The notes: generated by a model not told the origin, from the letters alone. DNA of 64,000 nucleotides from Nitzschia sp. DOCU1 (GCA_951394045.1 OX595987.1:186001-250000), one strand, 5' to 3'; shown: positions 49,011 through 62,110, counted from the first letter of the stretch. Numbers and translations: made by a program.

Positions 49011-50840
49011 TGCCGAGAACTAATTCTTCAAGCTATTCTAGCAGTGATGGACGATCGAGACGAGGATGATGATCAAAGCTTTTGTCGTTTTGTGGCTGTT
49101 TCTCGCCGTGCTTGGGAGTATCTTTGGGTCAATGAAAAGCATTCCCGGCGCGTTCATTCCTAGTAACGGTACCGTCTCGCCTAGCTTTTATTTGGATAAA
49201 GGAGGCACTCAGCCAGTCGAACCCTTTATTGAAAATGGCTCGACTACCTGTTAACGCTGCCAAGAGCGATTCCATGCATGCACACTTTGCAGTTGATGAT
49301 TGCAAAAAGGATTGGGGGGAATTGCATCGATGTGGTATACACGTCGCCCTTGCAACGATCCATTCTATCGTCATGGACTGTACTGGAAGTAGCTAGAGGT
49401 ATTCCATGCCTTGTATATTCGGCTTGAAATGAAAACCTATCGATCCCATCCCGTTTGTCGTTTGCACTTTGAGTCTCCGTCTAGGAAAATCTCAAGGTGT
49501 TTCAAAGAAAAGAGAAAGAATATTTCAACGGTGACGGAAAGGGAAAGAATGATTTTGTTTTCAGGTAGAATGGTGACGATGACGACTGTTTAGCTTTGTG
49601 AACTGAAATGAATGATAATGGAAATAATCGGGAAACTCTCATCGCTTCAGAAAACTTCGGGATAGAGCTTGGATAGATATAAAACAGGTTCCTCCAAATC
49701 TCGTATTGTACATGCTGGTTTGGCAACGAGCTCTCCGCTTGTTGCATTATTGCGCTCCGCCCGCACGCCCTTTGAGCATCGTTGTTTGCTTCATTCACGT
49801 GGTAACATTTGTCATTCCACCTTTTAACAAGGTTCACCAAGACTGGTCCGATGCTGCTGCTGGGAGGAGTGTCCACTAACACGTTGTCGTTTGGAACCAT
49901 ATTCCGCCACCTTTACCCACGATATTAGCGAAACTCTGGTGTATTGTTGTTGCTGTCGTTATCGTTATCAGGACGCCTGGTCAATGACGACGACCATGCT
50001 CTGCTCTTCTTGTCCGAGTTATTATTCACTCCTCCGATCCATTTGAGGCCGGGGCAGTGGGCCGTCGAAAAGCAAATTGTACGACGAACACAGGTCCTTG
50101 CTTATCAAAACAATGCCGACGTTGCTTCCGTCAACAACTCGGGTCGATTAGTCTTGACTGTCACATGGAAGATGTAGGGAGTGTCGTCGCATTATAGGTC
50201 CCATAGAGATTGCGTTGAAGAATGATGCTGCCATGTCGTCTCTAGCCACTCAGCTATCCTTGTAACACGTGCAGTCGTCAGGCCAGCTGACATGAGATGA
50301 CATACATGACGACGATATCCTTTGTCTTCATCATCATCAATAGCACAGCAACGATCTCTTGGTTGAGCTCCAAAGATCGCAAGGTGCGCAATGACGAAGG
50401 ACGAGTTGATTCTCACTTCGTGAAGTTTTTGGGTGTCGTCGTCCTTTTCTGGTTCTACTTCCAAGCGTTTCAAGGTATCTTCCCAAGCGAAATGAGGAGT
50501 TTGGAGTTTTGCCGTTATTCCGATTATGGGTCCTGTCACAAACGGGCTGGCCGGCTCGCGTGCCACCCACTCGGAACTTTGGGATGCCGGCACCTTGCAT
50601 TCCTAAAGTTCCGGCTTTTTGACACCTCCGCTGTACAACTCCGTACTCGGTACACATGACTCACCGCAAGACTCTCGACAGAGGAACTTCCTCCCGACCT
50701 CATCCGTCATGGATGATGTGCCGGCCGATCCAAAAAGGAAATCAAAATCAGTTGTCTCGTCGTCGTTTTGGTTGTGGACGAGCTCACAATTTTTGCGTTT
50801 TGACTTTTGGATTACAAAGCAATCAAAGTTATTATTCACC
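49011..50840. other. Long spacer upstream of NRT2
   Basis: About 1.8 kb of short unsupported frames. The part nearest 50841 should hold the NRT2 promoter and 5' UTR. No known nitrogen-responsive motif could be assigned by eye. Confidence 0.45.
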
Positions 50841-52402
50841 ATGTCTGAAGTTGATACTGGAGCTCCCGTAAGTCTTCCGGTGCGGTTCGGCTATTGTGCC
50901 TTGAGAATGCCTGCCTCACACTTTATCGTCCTTTCTTCTTCTTCTCGTTTCTTTAGGTCGAGTGGAAAAAGTACGAAACGTACGCCTTGGAAGTCGACCC
51001 TGATCAAGATGACAAGGCCACGCAAATCAAGCTTTGCAACTTTTCTCGGCCCCACATGAGAGCCTTCCACTGCTCGTGGCTTGCTTTCTTTTTTGCCTTC
51101 TTTATCTGGTTCGCCATTGCCCCTCTTCTCTCGGAAATCCGCGACACTTTGGGTTTGACCAAGGAAGAGATCTGGACCTCCTCCATTGTCGGTGTGGGAG
51201 GAACCATCTTTATGCGTTTCTTGCTCGGGCCCTTTTGCGACAAACTGGGGGCACGCGTGCTCATGTCCATCGTTCTTTGCTGCGCCTCGATTCCTACGGC
51301 CTGCACTGGATTCGTCAACTCGGCTACTGGCCTTGCCATCCTTCGTCTCTTTATCGGAACCGCGGGAGGTTCCTTTGTCATGTGCCAATTCTGGACGTCT
51401 CGCATGTTCACACGAGAAGTCGTGGGTACTGCCAATGCGACTGTCGCTGGGTGGGGAAACTTGGGAGGTGGAGTCACCCAACTCGTCATGGGATCCGCCC
51501 TCTTTCCCCTTTTCAAGATGTTTTTCGATGGTGACGCCGAAAAGGCCTGGCGTACTGTCTGCGTCGTTCCTGCCGTTGTGTCCTTTGGAATCGGCATCAT
51601 GATCTACTATGTTTCCGACGACGCCCCCAAGGGAAACTTCAACGAATTGAAGAAACACGGACAAATGCCAGAGGTATCTGCCGCTGCTTCGTTCCGTACC
51701 GGAGCTTTCAACTTGAACGCTTGGATCCTCTTTGTTCAATATGCTTGCTGCTTTGGGGTCGAGTTGACCATGAACAACGCCGCTGCTCTTTACTTCAAGG
51801 ATGAATTCAACCAAACGACCGAGTCCGCCGCCGCCATTGCTTCCATCTTTGGATGGATGAACTTGTTTGCTCGCGGTTTGGGTGGAGTCGGATCTGACTG
51901 GGCCAACGCCAAATTAGGAATGCGTGGACGTCTTTTGATTCATTCCTTCTGCCTTGCTGCTGAGGGAGCCTTGGTTATTGTCTTTGCCAACACGGGAAGT
52001 TTGGGAGCTGCCATTGCCGTCATGGTCTTCTTCTCCTTGTTTGTCCAAGCTGCGGAAGGCACCTCCTTCGGCATTGTTCCTTACATTGACCCTCCTTCCA
52101 CTGGAGCGATCTCCGGAATTGTTGGTGCTGGTGGAAATGTTGGGGCGGTGTGCTTTGGATTAGGATTCCGAAACTTGCCCACATACAAACAGGCCTTTGT
52201 CCTCATGGGCGGCTGCATTCTTGCGTCTTCCGCCATGTCCGCCCTTGTTTTCATCAAGGGACACTCGGGTGTTTTCTGCGGAAAGGATGATCCTGTTCCC
52301 ACCAAGACTCCTCAAACTTTGGCTGTCCCCGAGCCTGATGCTGAAAAGGCGGACGAAGTCAATGCGGAAGAGCCTGCTCCTGCCAATGAAGCCGATGCTT
52401 AA
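50841..52402 (+). CDS. NRT2: High-affinity nitrate/nitrite transporter, NNP family of the MFS
   Basis: Exons are 50841-50867 and 50957-52402, with an 89-nt phase-0 intron (donor GTAAGT, acceptor TTTAG). Exon one has only nine codons (MSEVDTGAP). The protein is 490 aa with 12 predicted helices. It carries nitrate/nitrite-porter signatures: WFAIAPLLSEIRDTLGL after helix one, an RFLLGPFCDKLGAR loop (G-x3-D-x2-G-x-R type), AGWGNLGGGVTQLVMG in helix five and GNVGAVCFGLGFR in the C-terminal half. The hydrophilic C-terminus is Ala/Glu/Pro-rich. It imports nitrate with protons or sodium at the plasma membrane for assimilation. Diatom NRT2 genes are normally induced by nitrate or nitrogen lack; a control site was not identified here. 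Confidence 0.95.
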
Positions 52403-53407
52403 ACGGTTTTTCTTTCTTGTTTTGAGAGATTTAAGTCCTGTCGAGTTGTCCTTTCCTTGCTATCAGGAATGACTTCTCCAGGAGATACTTGATGCATGTA
52501 AATTTGTAAATAGAATGTGACGTTTGGAACCTTAACCTTGTTTTGGAGGACGCACGGACCTCTCGTTTTGTTGTCGTAAAGGCGGCGTTTGCCTTGGATG
52601 AGACTCGGTAGCTGCTGGAAAACTATCGAGCAGCCGGTACGCTTTACAATCACGCCATTTCAACCATTTGGCCGAAAACGCGGAATGACATGGAGCTGTT
52701 CCGCCCGAAACCCACCAATCAACAGGATGGTGTGTCACCCCGTCTACTACTACACCATACTTTACAACTTTGTAACCTACAGCAGCTAACATTAGATTCC
52801 TACTACCAGCTAGAACGGGGTAACTAACTACGGTTTACGGATGCTGACTTCAGCTGGGGCTTTCACAGACGATTACGTACTTGACTCTGTACTATGAATG
52901 CCAAAGTACCGCGGTACGTATTAATGACTTCGCGCGTATCCGGCACGCGCGTCGCCACGTGGGCCCCAATTTTAATCCAACCAGTCAATAACGAACAAAG
53001 TCACGATACATTTACATAACAACACATCGTTGGCAGGCGAGTACCTAGTTGCTGTTTTGTATGACTTCATGGACTACAAGTGGTTGTCGACCCGACGCCG
53101 GGCAGTACTGCGGTCATTCTGCTATGACGAATGATCGATGCAAGAGGATTGCCCACAACGACGACAACGATCCTTTGCAGCATGAGAAAAATGACAGTGA
53201 CTACACTTTCAGCAGCTTTGACCGACTAAATGTAAGAGTATACCGAGTAATCACTCTATTTGCAAATTGAAGCCACACGCGACGCAACGTTTCGAGAAGA
53301 AGACGACGACGAGTGACCATCCTTTCGGCGCCATGCCTTAAACGGGGGTGCAGCGTTATTATTGCCGCTAGGCAATGCCAACACCACACCGTGGCTTGTT
53401 TCTCCTC
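52403..53407. other. Intergenic spacer
   Basis: About 1 kb with NRT2 3' sequence at its left. No gene is supported. GTACCGCGGTACGTA near 52909 and GCGCGTATCCGGCACGCGCG near 52932 are local palindromic stretches. Confidence 0.45.
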
Positions 53408-53854
53408 CTAAACGTTTACCGGGCTGCGGCTGCTGCAACCACTGTGGCGGTATTTCCACAATCGCAATGACTGTTTTTGGGAAGACGACGACGGCATGGT
53501 CCTTGAGCCTTGCAAGCCTGTGAATGATCCTTTCATTCCAGTTCGATTGTGTTTCAAAATTCTACCAAGAATGAGACTCAAACTCCGACCGTAGAGGAAG
53601 ACGGCCAAGACGGCTGGCTGACACAAAATTTCCGACGGTGGGGCGGTTCCAGCACCGACACTAGTAGTATTATACGCTTCGACTCGATTGTTTCCAAATT
53701 GCGTAGTATCTTTGATGGATGACGACGTACGAGGGCGTACTCCATCAAACATCGTGCCAACGTGGACGCGATTAAAAGTCGATTTGACAGACAAATAAGA
53801 ACAATGACAAGCATTGCGAAATTCCATGGAAGATTTACGTTTTGATGCCGCCAT
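53408..53854 (-). CDS. Hypothetical small protein (weak)
   Basis: 148 codons from an ATG at 53852-53854 (MAASKRKSSMEFRN...). It contains one moderately hydrophobic stretch (PAVLAVFLYGRSLSLILGRI) and is Ser-rich. No family is recognised and no coding signal beyond length supports it. It may be a chance frame in a long spacer. Confidence 0.2.
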   Translation of the reverse strand: MAASKRKSSMEFRNACHCSYLSVKSTFNRVHVGTMFDGVRPRTSSSIKDTTQFGNNRVEAYNTTSVGAGTAPPSEILCQPAVLAVFLYGRSLSLILGRILKHNRTGMKGSFTGLQGSRTMPSSSSQKQSLRLWKYRHSGCSSRSPVNV

Positions 53855-54175
53855 CTATCCGTCGGCGCTCGGATTCGTTCCACCTGATTCCTTTGACAAC
53901 AATGACGTTTCTATGTTTTGCCAGTTGTGCTTGGAATCGACGGCATTTCCCCTCCAAAATAGCTACCGTTCACCGTTGAATGGCGGTTCCACTCTTGTCA
54001 ATGGCGGCAGTCCGGCCATTAGTCTTCCAATGGGGCATTCGTCCCGGCCCCGATCTTCAGCACAGGTGACCTTGACTCTTGGGGTCCCCCCGTAAGGCCA
54101 CTGCTAATGCTACCAACTCAAGCCGTGCTAGTGTGCCCCCATCGGCAGCGGCCCCTTCCGCCGAATTGTTTGAAG

Positions 54176-54440
54176 TTATGCTTTATTTGAGGCACTCGTC
54201 CCAAGGAATATTGTGGGTATCTTGCCACCGCCAACAGTCAACGACGACATTGAACAAGAATTTCTGCTGTCAGGAACGCTTGCTCGTCTTATTCTCGTTC
54301 TTCTACTACTAACGACCCCAGCAGCAGTTATGCTTTATTTGAGGCACTCGTCCCAAGGAATATTGTGGGTATCTTGCCACCGCCAACAGTCAACGACGAC
54401 GACGACATTGACAAGAATTTCTGCTGTCAGGAACGCTTGC
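54176..54440. repeat. Tandem duplication of about 150 bp
   Basis: GTTATGCTTTATTTGAGGCA at about 54175 recurs at about 54327. Both copies continue through CTCGTCCCAAGGAATATTGT, GGGTATCTTGCCACCGCCAA and CAGTCAACGACGAC to the TTTCTGCTGTCAGGAACGCT segment. The second copy has an extra GACGAC. Confidence 0.9.
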
Positions 54441-55139
54441 TCGTCCTCTTGTTCTTCTAGAGTAGTACAGTACCACTACCCCCAGCAGCAGGGGGTACTC
54501 ATTCCTTTCGGTAGATATCACTGATTCAATGCAATAGTCAAATTTCCGCCGCCGCTCCGGTTTGTGGCAGTTTGGCAATTGTAGGAGGTAATAGTTCTGA
54601 CTTCGGTCGAAGCAATGATAGATATATGCAAATTCCAAGTACGTAGTTTGAAGAATGGCCGCTATTAGAGCTACCGTAGTCGAAAGCGAAGAAAAATCTT
54701 TTTTGTCTCTCATTTTTCTGGCCACTCCCTCTCCAATCGTTTTGACACGATCGATCGGGCGCTTCGTATCATAATACCGGAGTATCCCGCTATGTAAATA
54801 TCTTTTGATTGCGCGCGGGGCACCAGTCCCTCTTAACTTCGCCTTCGAGTCACAGACAAGCTAATTAGTTTCCGCTTTCATCCATCATAGAAACGAGAAT
54901 GCTGGCCATCAAATGTCGCGAAGGATGGACATGAGATGGGAACTGAGCGATTGGTAGGCGAAAAGAAGAAATTTGGAAACTCACATCCATCGGAGACGAA
55001 AGTTCGTCATTCAGAAAGGAGGCGAAGGATCTTATCCTTCAAACCACCGCAAATCTCTGTCGACCACAATCTCACGACCGCTTGTCATATCAAGCATAAA
55101 CAACATATTAACAAGAAGTTAAAAAAAGACTGGTGCACC
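54441..55139. promoter_or_regulatory. Upstream region of the H+-ATPase
   Basis: About 700 bp. An in-frame ATG at 54936 would add 68 residues, but their composition (basic, low in hydrophobic residues, KHKQHINKKLKK) looks like translated 5' UTR. It is treated here as upstream sequence. No other gene is supported. Confidence 0.5.
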
Positions 55140-58100
55140 ATGAGTTCTGACGACGTCAAGCCTCCACCGCCAGAACAGTACGATGAGGAAGAGGCGAGGG
55201 ATACGGTCCCTTCCATGCACGGTAGGCCTGGCCGGGCGAAGGTCTTTTCTGACATTACCGGCATGATGCCTCCCGAGAACACGATTCTGGTCTCAGGACC
55301 CCGAAGTCGTCCCGGTAAACGTACCAAGACCGTTTCTGATATCACTGACCTTGTCATTTCCAAGCACGTTCAGGGCGGGCGAGAGCAGCCCAGTCGTCGT
55401 CGTCAAAAGAGCTCGTCCGATGTGATCGTCAAGTTCGGCCAGATCCCCACCCTTCGCTTTGATGATCTCAAGCTAGCCGAAGAAGTCCAGACCTATGGAG
55501 CTCATCGCGATCGTGTTGAGCAAGGAAGCGTCTCAGAGAAGGATTTTACCGAAATCATCGAAGAGAAGGAAGAGTTTGAAGACGAGTTTGAGTTCAACCA
55601 CAAGGGCCTCACGTCGGCAGAAGCTGCCGAACGACTTGAGAAGTATGGACGCAACGAGCTCCCCGAAAAGAGTGACCCCAAGTGGCTCGTCTTTTTGCGC
55701 CTCTTGTGGGCGCCCATGCCGATCATGATTTGGATTGCCGTTATCATTGAGATCGGCATCCAGAACTACATTGACATGGGCATTTTGCTCGCGATTCAGT
55801 TCATCAACGCCTCCATCAGTTTCTACGAGACCAACAAGGCCGGCAACGCCATTGCCGCTCTCAAGAACTCCCTCAAGCCCCAGGCAACCTGCAAGCGTGA
55901 CGGTTCCTGGCAGGTCATTGATGCCAGATTGGTCGTTCCTGGAGACATGGTCTTGCTTGGAAGCGGATCGGCCATTCCGGCAGATTGTCGTGTCAATGGC
56001 TCCGAGATTGATGTCGACCAGGCCGCCTTGACGGGAGAATCGTTGCCCGTCACCTTCTACAAGGGCGACTCTTGTAAAATGGGATCCACCGTCGTCCGTG
56101 GAGAAGTTGAGGTAAGGCCAAACGAAGCTATGCCAGCGGATACTGTCGGTCGACGATCTAACACTTTTAATTGTTTTAGGCAACTGTTGAGTTCACCGGC
56201 GCCGACACTTTTTTTGGCAAAACTGCTTCGCTACTTCAAGAGACACACGAGTACAGTAACTTGCAGAAGATCCTTATGAAGATTGTGATGGTGCTGGTAG
56301 CCGTTTCCGTCACCCTCTGCTTGATTAACTTCATCTACTTGTTGGTCATGGGAGAAACTGTCAAGGATGCCCTTTCTTTCACGATTGTTCTCCTCATTGC
56401 GAGTATTCCTCTCGCCATTGAAATTGTCACGACCACTACCTTGGCCATTGGCTCTAAAGACCTTGCACACCAAGGTGCCATTGTCGCCAAGCTATCTGCC
56501 ATTGAAAATCTCGCCGGAATGAGCATTCTTTGCTCGGATAAAACTGGTACACTCACTTTAAATAAAATGGTCCTTCAAGATGATACGCCGATCTACTCGC
56601 CGGGCGAAAACCAGGAATCCGTGCTGGAATATGCAGCCCTTGCGGCAAAATGGAAGGAGCCCCCACGTGACGCTCTTGACCGCCTGACACTTGGTGCTGT
56701 GAACATGGCCCTGTTAGATAAGTACGAGCAGCTGGAATATCTTCCATTCGATCCCCAAATCAAGCGTACGGAAGGAACCGTCAAAAACACTGAGACTGGG
56801 GAGGAATTTAAGACGTCCAAGGGAGCTCCGCACATTATCTTGGCCTTGCTTCCGCCTTCCGACAAAGAAGTCCGGCATGCGGTTGAGAAGGACGTGGCCC
56901 GGCTGGGTACATTGGGTATCCGTTCTCTGGCCGTTGCGAAGTGTGATAGTACTGGCATTTGGAAGATGATTGGCCTATTGACTTTTCTCGATCCTCCACG
57001 CCCTGACACAGAGCAAACAATTCGTGAGGCCAATGCTGCGGGCGTCCAGGTCAAAATGATCACTGGAGACCACTTGCTCATTGCCAAAAACACGGCCGCG
57101 ACTTTGAAAATGGGTGACCGAATTTTCCCACCCGAGAGACTTCCTATGCTCGACCCCGAAACGAAGGCGAAACCTGACAATCTCAGTCGAGACTATGGCG
57201 ACCTTTGTTTGGTTGCGGACGGATTTGCTCAGGTTTATCCCGAGCACAAGTACCTCATTGTCGAATGTCTTCGTGAAATGCACTATGTAAGTTTCACTTT
57301 CAAAGGAAATGTATTCGTGATCAGCAGATTGAACTCTAACGTTTCTCTCTTCGCACAATTTTTCAGACCGTTGGAATGACAGGCGACGGAGTAAATGATG
57401 CGCCCGCTCTGAAGCGTGCCGACATTGGAATCGCCGTTGCAGGATCAACTGACGCAGCTCGTGCCGCTGCCGACATTGTGCTCACTGAAGAAGGGCTTGG
57501 AACTATTATCCATGGCATTACCGTTGCCAGAAAGATCTTCCAGCGCATCACAAACTTCATCAATTATCGTATTGCCGCGACGCTCCAGCTCCTTCTCTTC
57601 TTTTTCATTGCCATCTTCTCCTTCCACCCGAGTGACTACACTGAACCCCCTGCCGATGAACTCCAAGAAGGTTACCCTTGGCCCGAATTCTTCCACATGC
57701 CCGTGCTCCTACTGATGTTGATTACAGTGTTGAACGATGGCACGCTTATTACGATCGCTTATGACTACGCGGAGGCCTCGCCAATGCCCAACCGCTGGAA
57801 TCTTCCAGTGCTTTTTGTCGTGAGCTCCGTTCTCGGCGCCGTGTCGTGCCTGAGCTCTCTGTTGCTACTTCATTTCTTGCTTGACAGCTGGAGCCCGGAC
57901 AGTCTCTTTCAGAAGCTTGGTTTGACCGGAGTTCAGTACGGCCAGATCACAACTGCCATTTACTTGAAGGTGTCCGTCTCTGACTTCTTGACGCTGTTTA
58001 GCGCTCGTACAGGGGGCTCCTTCTTTTGGCAGGTGACGCCTGGTCCTCTGTTGATGCTCGGAGGTGTGCTCGCCTTGACCGTGTCGTCTTTTGTGAGCAT

Positions 58101-58451
58101 TTTTTGGCCGGTTTCGTTCCCGGACGACATTCTAACGGCGGGACTTAAGGACGACCTTGGCTTGTTTGGGTTTGTATGGATCTACTGCATTTTCTGGTGG
58201 TTCATTCAAGACGCGATGAAAGTCTTGACATACTCGGTAAGTTGCCCCCTCGATGCTCAGTTCAAAATGGTGACTTTCTGTTTGCCAGGTCCACTTATCC
58301 CTTGTTTCTCCTATTTTTTTAGTTCATGTATAAAACGAACTTTCAAAACATTTCCATCTCTGGTGCAGTGGTCCTTCCCGAGTCTGCTAAGAAGCTTATC
58401 GCAGAATTGGCGGCCGCTCAGGTCGACGACAGTAAAGCCCATCATCATTAG
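55140..58451 (+). CDS. Plasma-membrane-type H+-ATPase (P-type, subfamily IIIA), four exons
   Basis: Exons are 55140-56111, 56180-57286, 57367-58236 and 58323-58451, about 1025 aa. The introns are 68, 80 and 86 nt, all phase 0 with GTAAG donors. Residues 1-165 are a hydrophilic extension with three spaced basic-Ser-Asp motifs (AKVFSDIT, TKTVSDIT, KSSSDV; Ser at about 37, 66 and 93). Then come the actuator motif LTGESLP (about 297-303), the phosphorylation motif DKTGTLT (Asp444), GAPHII in the nucleotide domain, TGDGVNDAP (about 698-706) and the membrane helices. ATEVEF-type sequence (ATVEFTGADTFFGKTASLL) at the first splice join confirms it. The C-terminus is short and ends KAHHH. It pumps protons outward to energise secondary transport. 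Start 55140 is preferred over the in-frame ATG at 54936. Confidence 0.95.
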
Positions 58452-58699
58452 TCGGAATCAATCAGTTTCATGTTAAGAATGTTTGGATAACACTCCACCG
58501 AGAAGCAAAGTCCCGGATAAATTTATATAGGAAAATTTCGCATCCACTCATTTCTCCAATAGTCACCAGACGACCTTCCAAGCCGTTCACATATTAACAA
58601 TCTCAATCATCTGCTCGGACCGTTTCTTTCCCAAATTAGAATTTTCGCCTGGTCCCTTCTCTGGAGAGTACCTGTGACCTACTCTAGAGTATAGTTCAT

Positions 58700-60271
58700 C
58701 TAAATGATGTTGCTCTGGTCATCGGCGGGTCTACTAGTGGAGGACGCGAGATCCTCTGGTTGTTCAACGGCTTCATAGTACAACGTCTCGCGTCGTGCGG
58801 GTGAGCGTGGAGCTGAATCATTCTCCTCGTCCTCCTGCAAAAGAGCTTCCAACTGTACTCTGCCGGAAGAAGACGACAATATGGATCGCCCCTCTGGTAG
58901 TATTGCGTCATTGTTACCTTCCACTGATAGTAGATCAAATCCCCCCAGCAGAGTTTGTGGAATAGGCATCGATCGAGGGTACCATGAATACTTGCTTCCC
59001 GTCCATCCCATCATGGCCGGCACTAGAAGACTCCGAACCACGAACGTATCTAGCAGCACAGCAGTCGTCACGATGAAAGCCCATTGATCCAAAGCAGGAC
59101 TTTGACTGGCAAGCAAGGAACCAAACGCCAAGGCCATAATGACGCCTGCCGACGTGATAATGCCACCCGAAGCATCCAAACCAGCCGCAATCGATGATTC
59201 GTGACCGTACTTCTCCAGCCACCGAAATTCCAAGACCCGTGTCACCAAGAACACATCATAGTCCAAAGCTAGACCGACCACGATGGAGAAACTCATAATC
59301 GGAACCAACCACGACAATTCAGGATCGACCGCCGTAAAGGATCGAATATGCCATCGGTCCCAAATGCCATCTTGGTACACGAGGACTGCCATACCAAAAG
59401 AGACTGCAAGAGTAAAGGAAATGGACACAATCGAGCGTAGTGGCGGGACAACTGATCGAAAGACCACTCCCAAAAGACAAAAGACAACACCTAGCGTGCT
59501 TGCGACCACCCACGGAAAGCTCGAGTAGACGGCGTGGACCGCATCTTGCGCAATAGCCGCCGTGCCGTCAACATAAACTTGCACCTTGGATTGTGAGTTT
59601 TTCGTGTGTTGATTCTTCATCCAATAATCCACGCGACGCCTCGTCTCTTCTAGCCAAGCAATGCCTTCCTCATCAAAGGGCGAAACCGATTCCAGTTCTA
59701 CCACAAAATAAGTGGTATAGCGATCCGATGACAACATTTGCTCATCTAAAAAGTGAAGGCATCGAAGCGCATCATTGTCGCACCCCTCAAGATTCGAATG
59801 CACATGGACTTGATCATCTGTTGGACCGCACTTTTTCGAAGCCAAATATACGGAGTAGGGGACTGGAACATTATTCGCGACTGAAATCCCAACAAAACTA
59901 GCGCCTGCAATGATTTGGCTGTTGTTATTTTTCGCCAGCAAAGCCTTCAACAAGTCGTGTTGGAGATCAAAGGCCTGCGGCGTATCCATGGTAGTATTGC
60001 TTGGAGTACCATCCATCACAATTCGAAAGGGTGCGAGCTTCCCGGGGCCAAAATTTCCGCCTCCACGGTCGGTAGGATCCACCAAGCGATGGTATACTTG
60101 GAGAGACGGTGCATCTTGGGGCAGCAATGATTCGAACGACAAATCGGACGAATCCAAGCGACGAGAATTCCAAGCGACGGGCCAAAGCAGGAACTGAAGA
60201 ATAATCAGCACAATAATGATGGATTTGTAAGGATGCAGGACTTGCTTGGCAAGTCGAAACCAAAGACTGTC

Positions 60272-60308
<37 letters not shown>

Positions 60309-62110
60309 GATTCACGTTGAAAGGAAGCATCATCTTCGCGAACATTCAAAAGTGGTTGTTGCAACGAGGCGTCTTCATCAATGGCAGAGACATCGAGTGA
60401 TGACAATAGGGGTTCAGTAGTAGTCATGACATTGCGCTGGTTCCAAGTCGATGGCGATGTTGATGATAGTCGTAGCCCGTTCTTCAACAAAGGAGTATAG
60501 AGTAGTGCTGGAATGACCAGTAGATTCATTAGGATTGCCGACGCGATTGCCACTGCTGCACCCACCCCCACCGACTGCAACATGGGCAGTGGCAATGCTA
60601 CCAATGCCAAAAATGTACACAACAAGGTCGTCCCGGATACCAAAACGACTTGTCCAGCCTGTTCCAACATGATTTGAATGGATTCTGCCGTTGTTGTAGA
60701 TGTTGTTTTTGCCATTGCTTCTAAAAATCGTGCCAATAAAAACAAGGAATAATCAATGCCCATGCCCAACGTCAGACTCATCATGATACTGGGTGTAAAT
60801 TGTGTAATTTGCATGTGGTTGACCACCAACGAATTCGTGCAAATACTCCAAGTCGCCACTGTTGACAACATTCCACAAAGCGGAATCAACAAGAGACTTG
60901 GCAAAATTTGCAGATATGGACGTAATTTTTGTCTCCAGTTCGTACTAGTGCTTGTACAAAACAAGGACTGAGATGACTTTTGTGATACAAGCGTCAGAGC
61001 CACCAATAAGAGTGCTAGTGGCAAGACTAGAGCATCCATTCGTTTCAAATCTCGTTGCGTCGATACTCTCAAATCGTTGGAAAAGTAGTTGAGACCCGTA
61101 AATCCCACATTTACATCTTGTGCTTGTTGTTGTTGTTGATATGAGTAATAGTACTCGTTCATGGCATTCATGAGAGCATCCATTTGTCGTTTTGGAGAGC
61201 TACTAGAGGCGTTGCTCCCCCGTAAGTGTAGCGCCACTTGAAGAAAGGTAGTGCGTTCGTCCTTGGACATGAACGGCCTTGACAACAAGGAAAGATTGGC
61301 ATGTCGAAATTCATAAAAGGAAGCGACTTCAACGCTGCTACTGTTGGACGACGATGTCGATCCAAAGACTCGTTTATTCAAAAAGGATTGCAGGCCCAGC
61401 GACGACTGTTCGGCGTAGTCATGATGCACTAGACTCGTATTAACATGTTTGTCGTTCAACTGAAGTACAATCAGCAAGGTTGGATTGGTGCTTCCCGAAG
61501 GAGCCTCTGGAAATTGTTGTTGCATGATCGATTGCGCGGCACTGCTGGGAGATCCTGCAATCGGAGTGTGGAATGTGGAATCCGTCTTGGAGAGCAAACT
61601 CTTGAGTGCAAAGATCCCAGCTGGCCACAACACCAGCACCATCAACAGCAGAAGATATGGATACGACAGTCGGATCATACAATTCCAATGATAGCAGATA
61701 CTACCGGGTCGTCGTCGTGAAGAAGTAGTCGCACTGGGGCTGGCGTCGACATTCTGGTGAGCTTCGGACGGCGCTGGGGACGGGCAGACCTCCGCCTGGT
61801 GCTGGCCTTGCCCCACAGGTGATTCACCGTCATCATCACCATCACTATTAGCAACAGCAGCATCATTCGATTCCATAGACGCAGTTCTTGTATCGCGCAA
61901 ATCCAAGCTTTCCTCTTGCGACACATCACTCGTGTCGAGTGCTCGCCGCAAAAGCTCGGACGACTCGGCCCGCAATTGCTCCAGCCGAGGACTCGCTTTT
62001 GACATTGATGATGATTCGTCTTCTTGCATTGTAGAGGTAGTAGAAGTAGTAGAATCCATGTCTGCAGTATACTGTAGGACTAGAGTGCATTGAGCATAAG
62101 TCGTGTCCAT
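58700..62110 (-). CDS. RND/MMPL-type membrane transporter
   Basis: 1136 aa from the ATG at 62108-62110 (context ACCATGG); the open frame reaches 62173 only with GTG, and 62057-62059 is an alternative ATG. A Ser/Asp/Glu-rich cytoplasmic N-terminus of about 140 residues precedes helix one (YPYLLLLMVLVLWPAGIFAL). Two large extracytoplasmic loops alternate with two six-helix bundles. Each bundle carries the MMPL/RND helix-four motif: SLTLGMGIDYSLFLLARFLE and SIVVGLALDYDVFLVTRVLE, with the Asp-Tyr pairs expected for proton relay. A CAG-encoded run of about 12 Gln sits between the halves. Relatives export lipids or hydrophobic compounds. The cargo here is unknown. Confidence 0.9.
60273..60307 (-). 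repeat. CAG trinucleotide run coding poly-Gln in the MMPL gene
   Basis: About 12 uninterrupted CAG codons (CTG on the plus strand) encode a Gln run in the cytoplasmic linker between the two halves of the transporter. Pure repeats of this kind often vary in length between alleles. Confidence 0.92.

Noticed and set aside
50891..51814. 307-codon antisense frame within NRT2
   Set aside because: A shadow of the transporter coding strand with no independent support.
54936..55139. 68-residue N-terminal addition to the H+-ATPase
   Set aside because: An in-frame ATG exists, but the residues look like translated 5' UTR; the ATG at 55140 starts an acidic, typical N-terminus.
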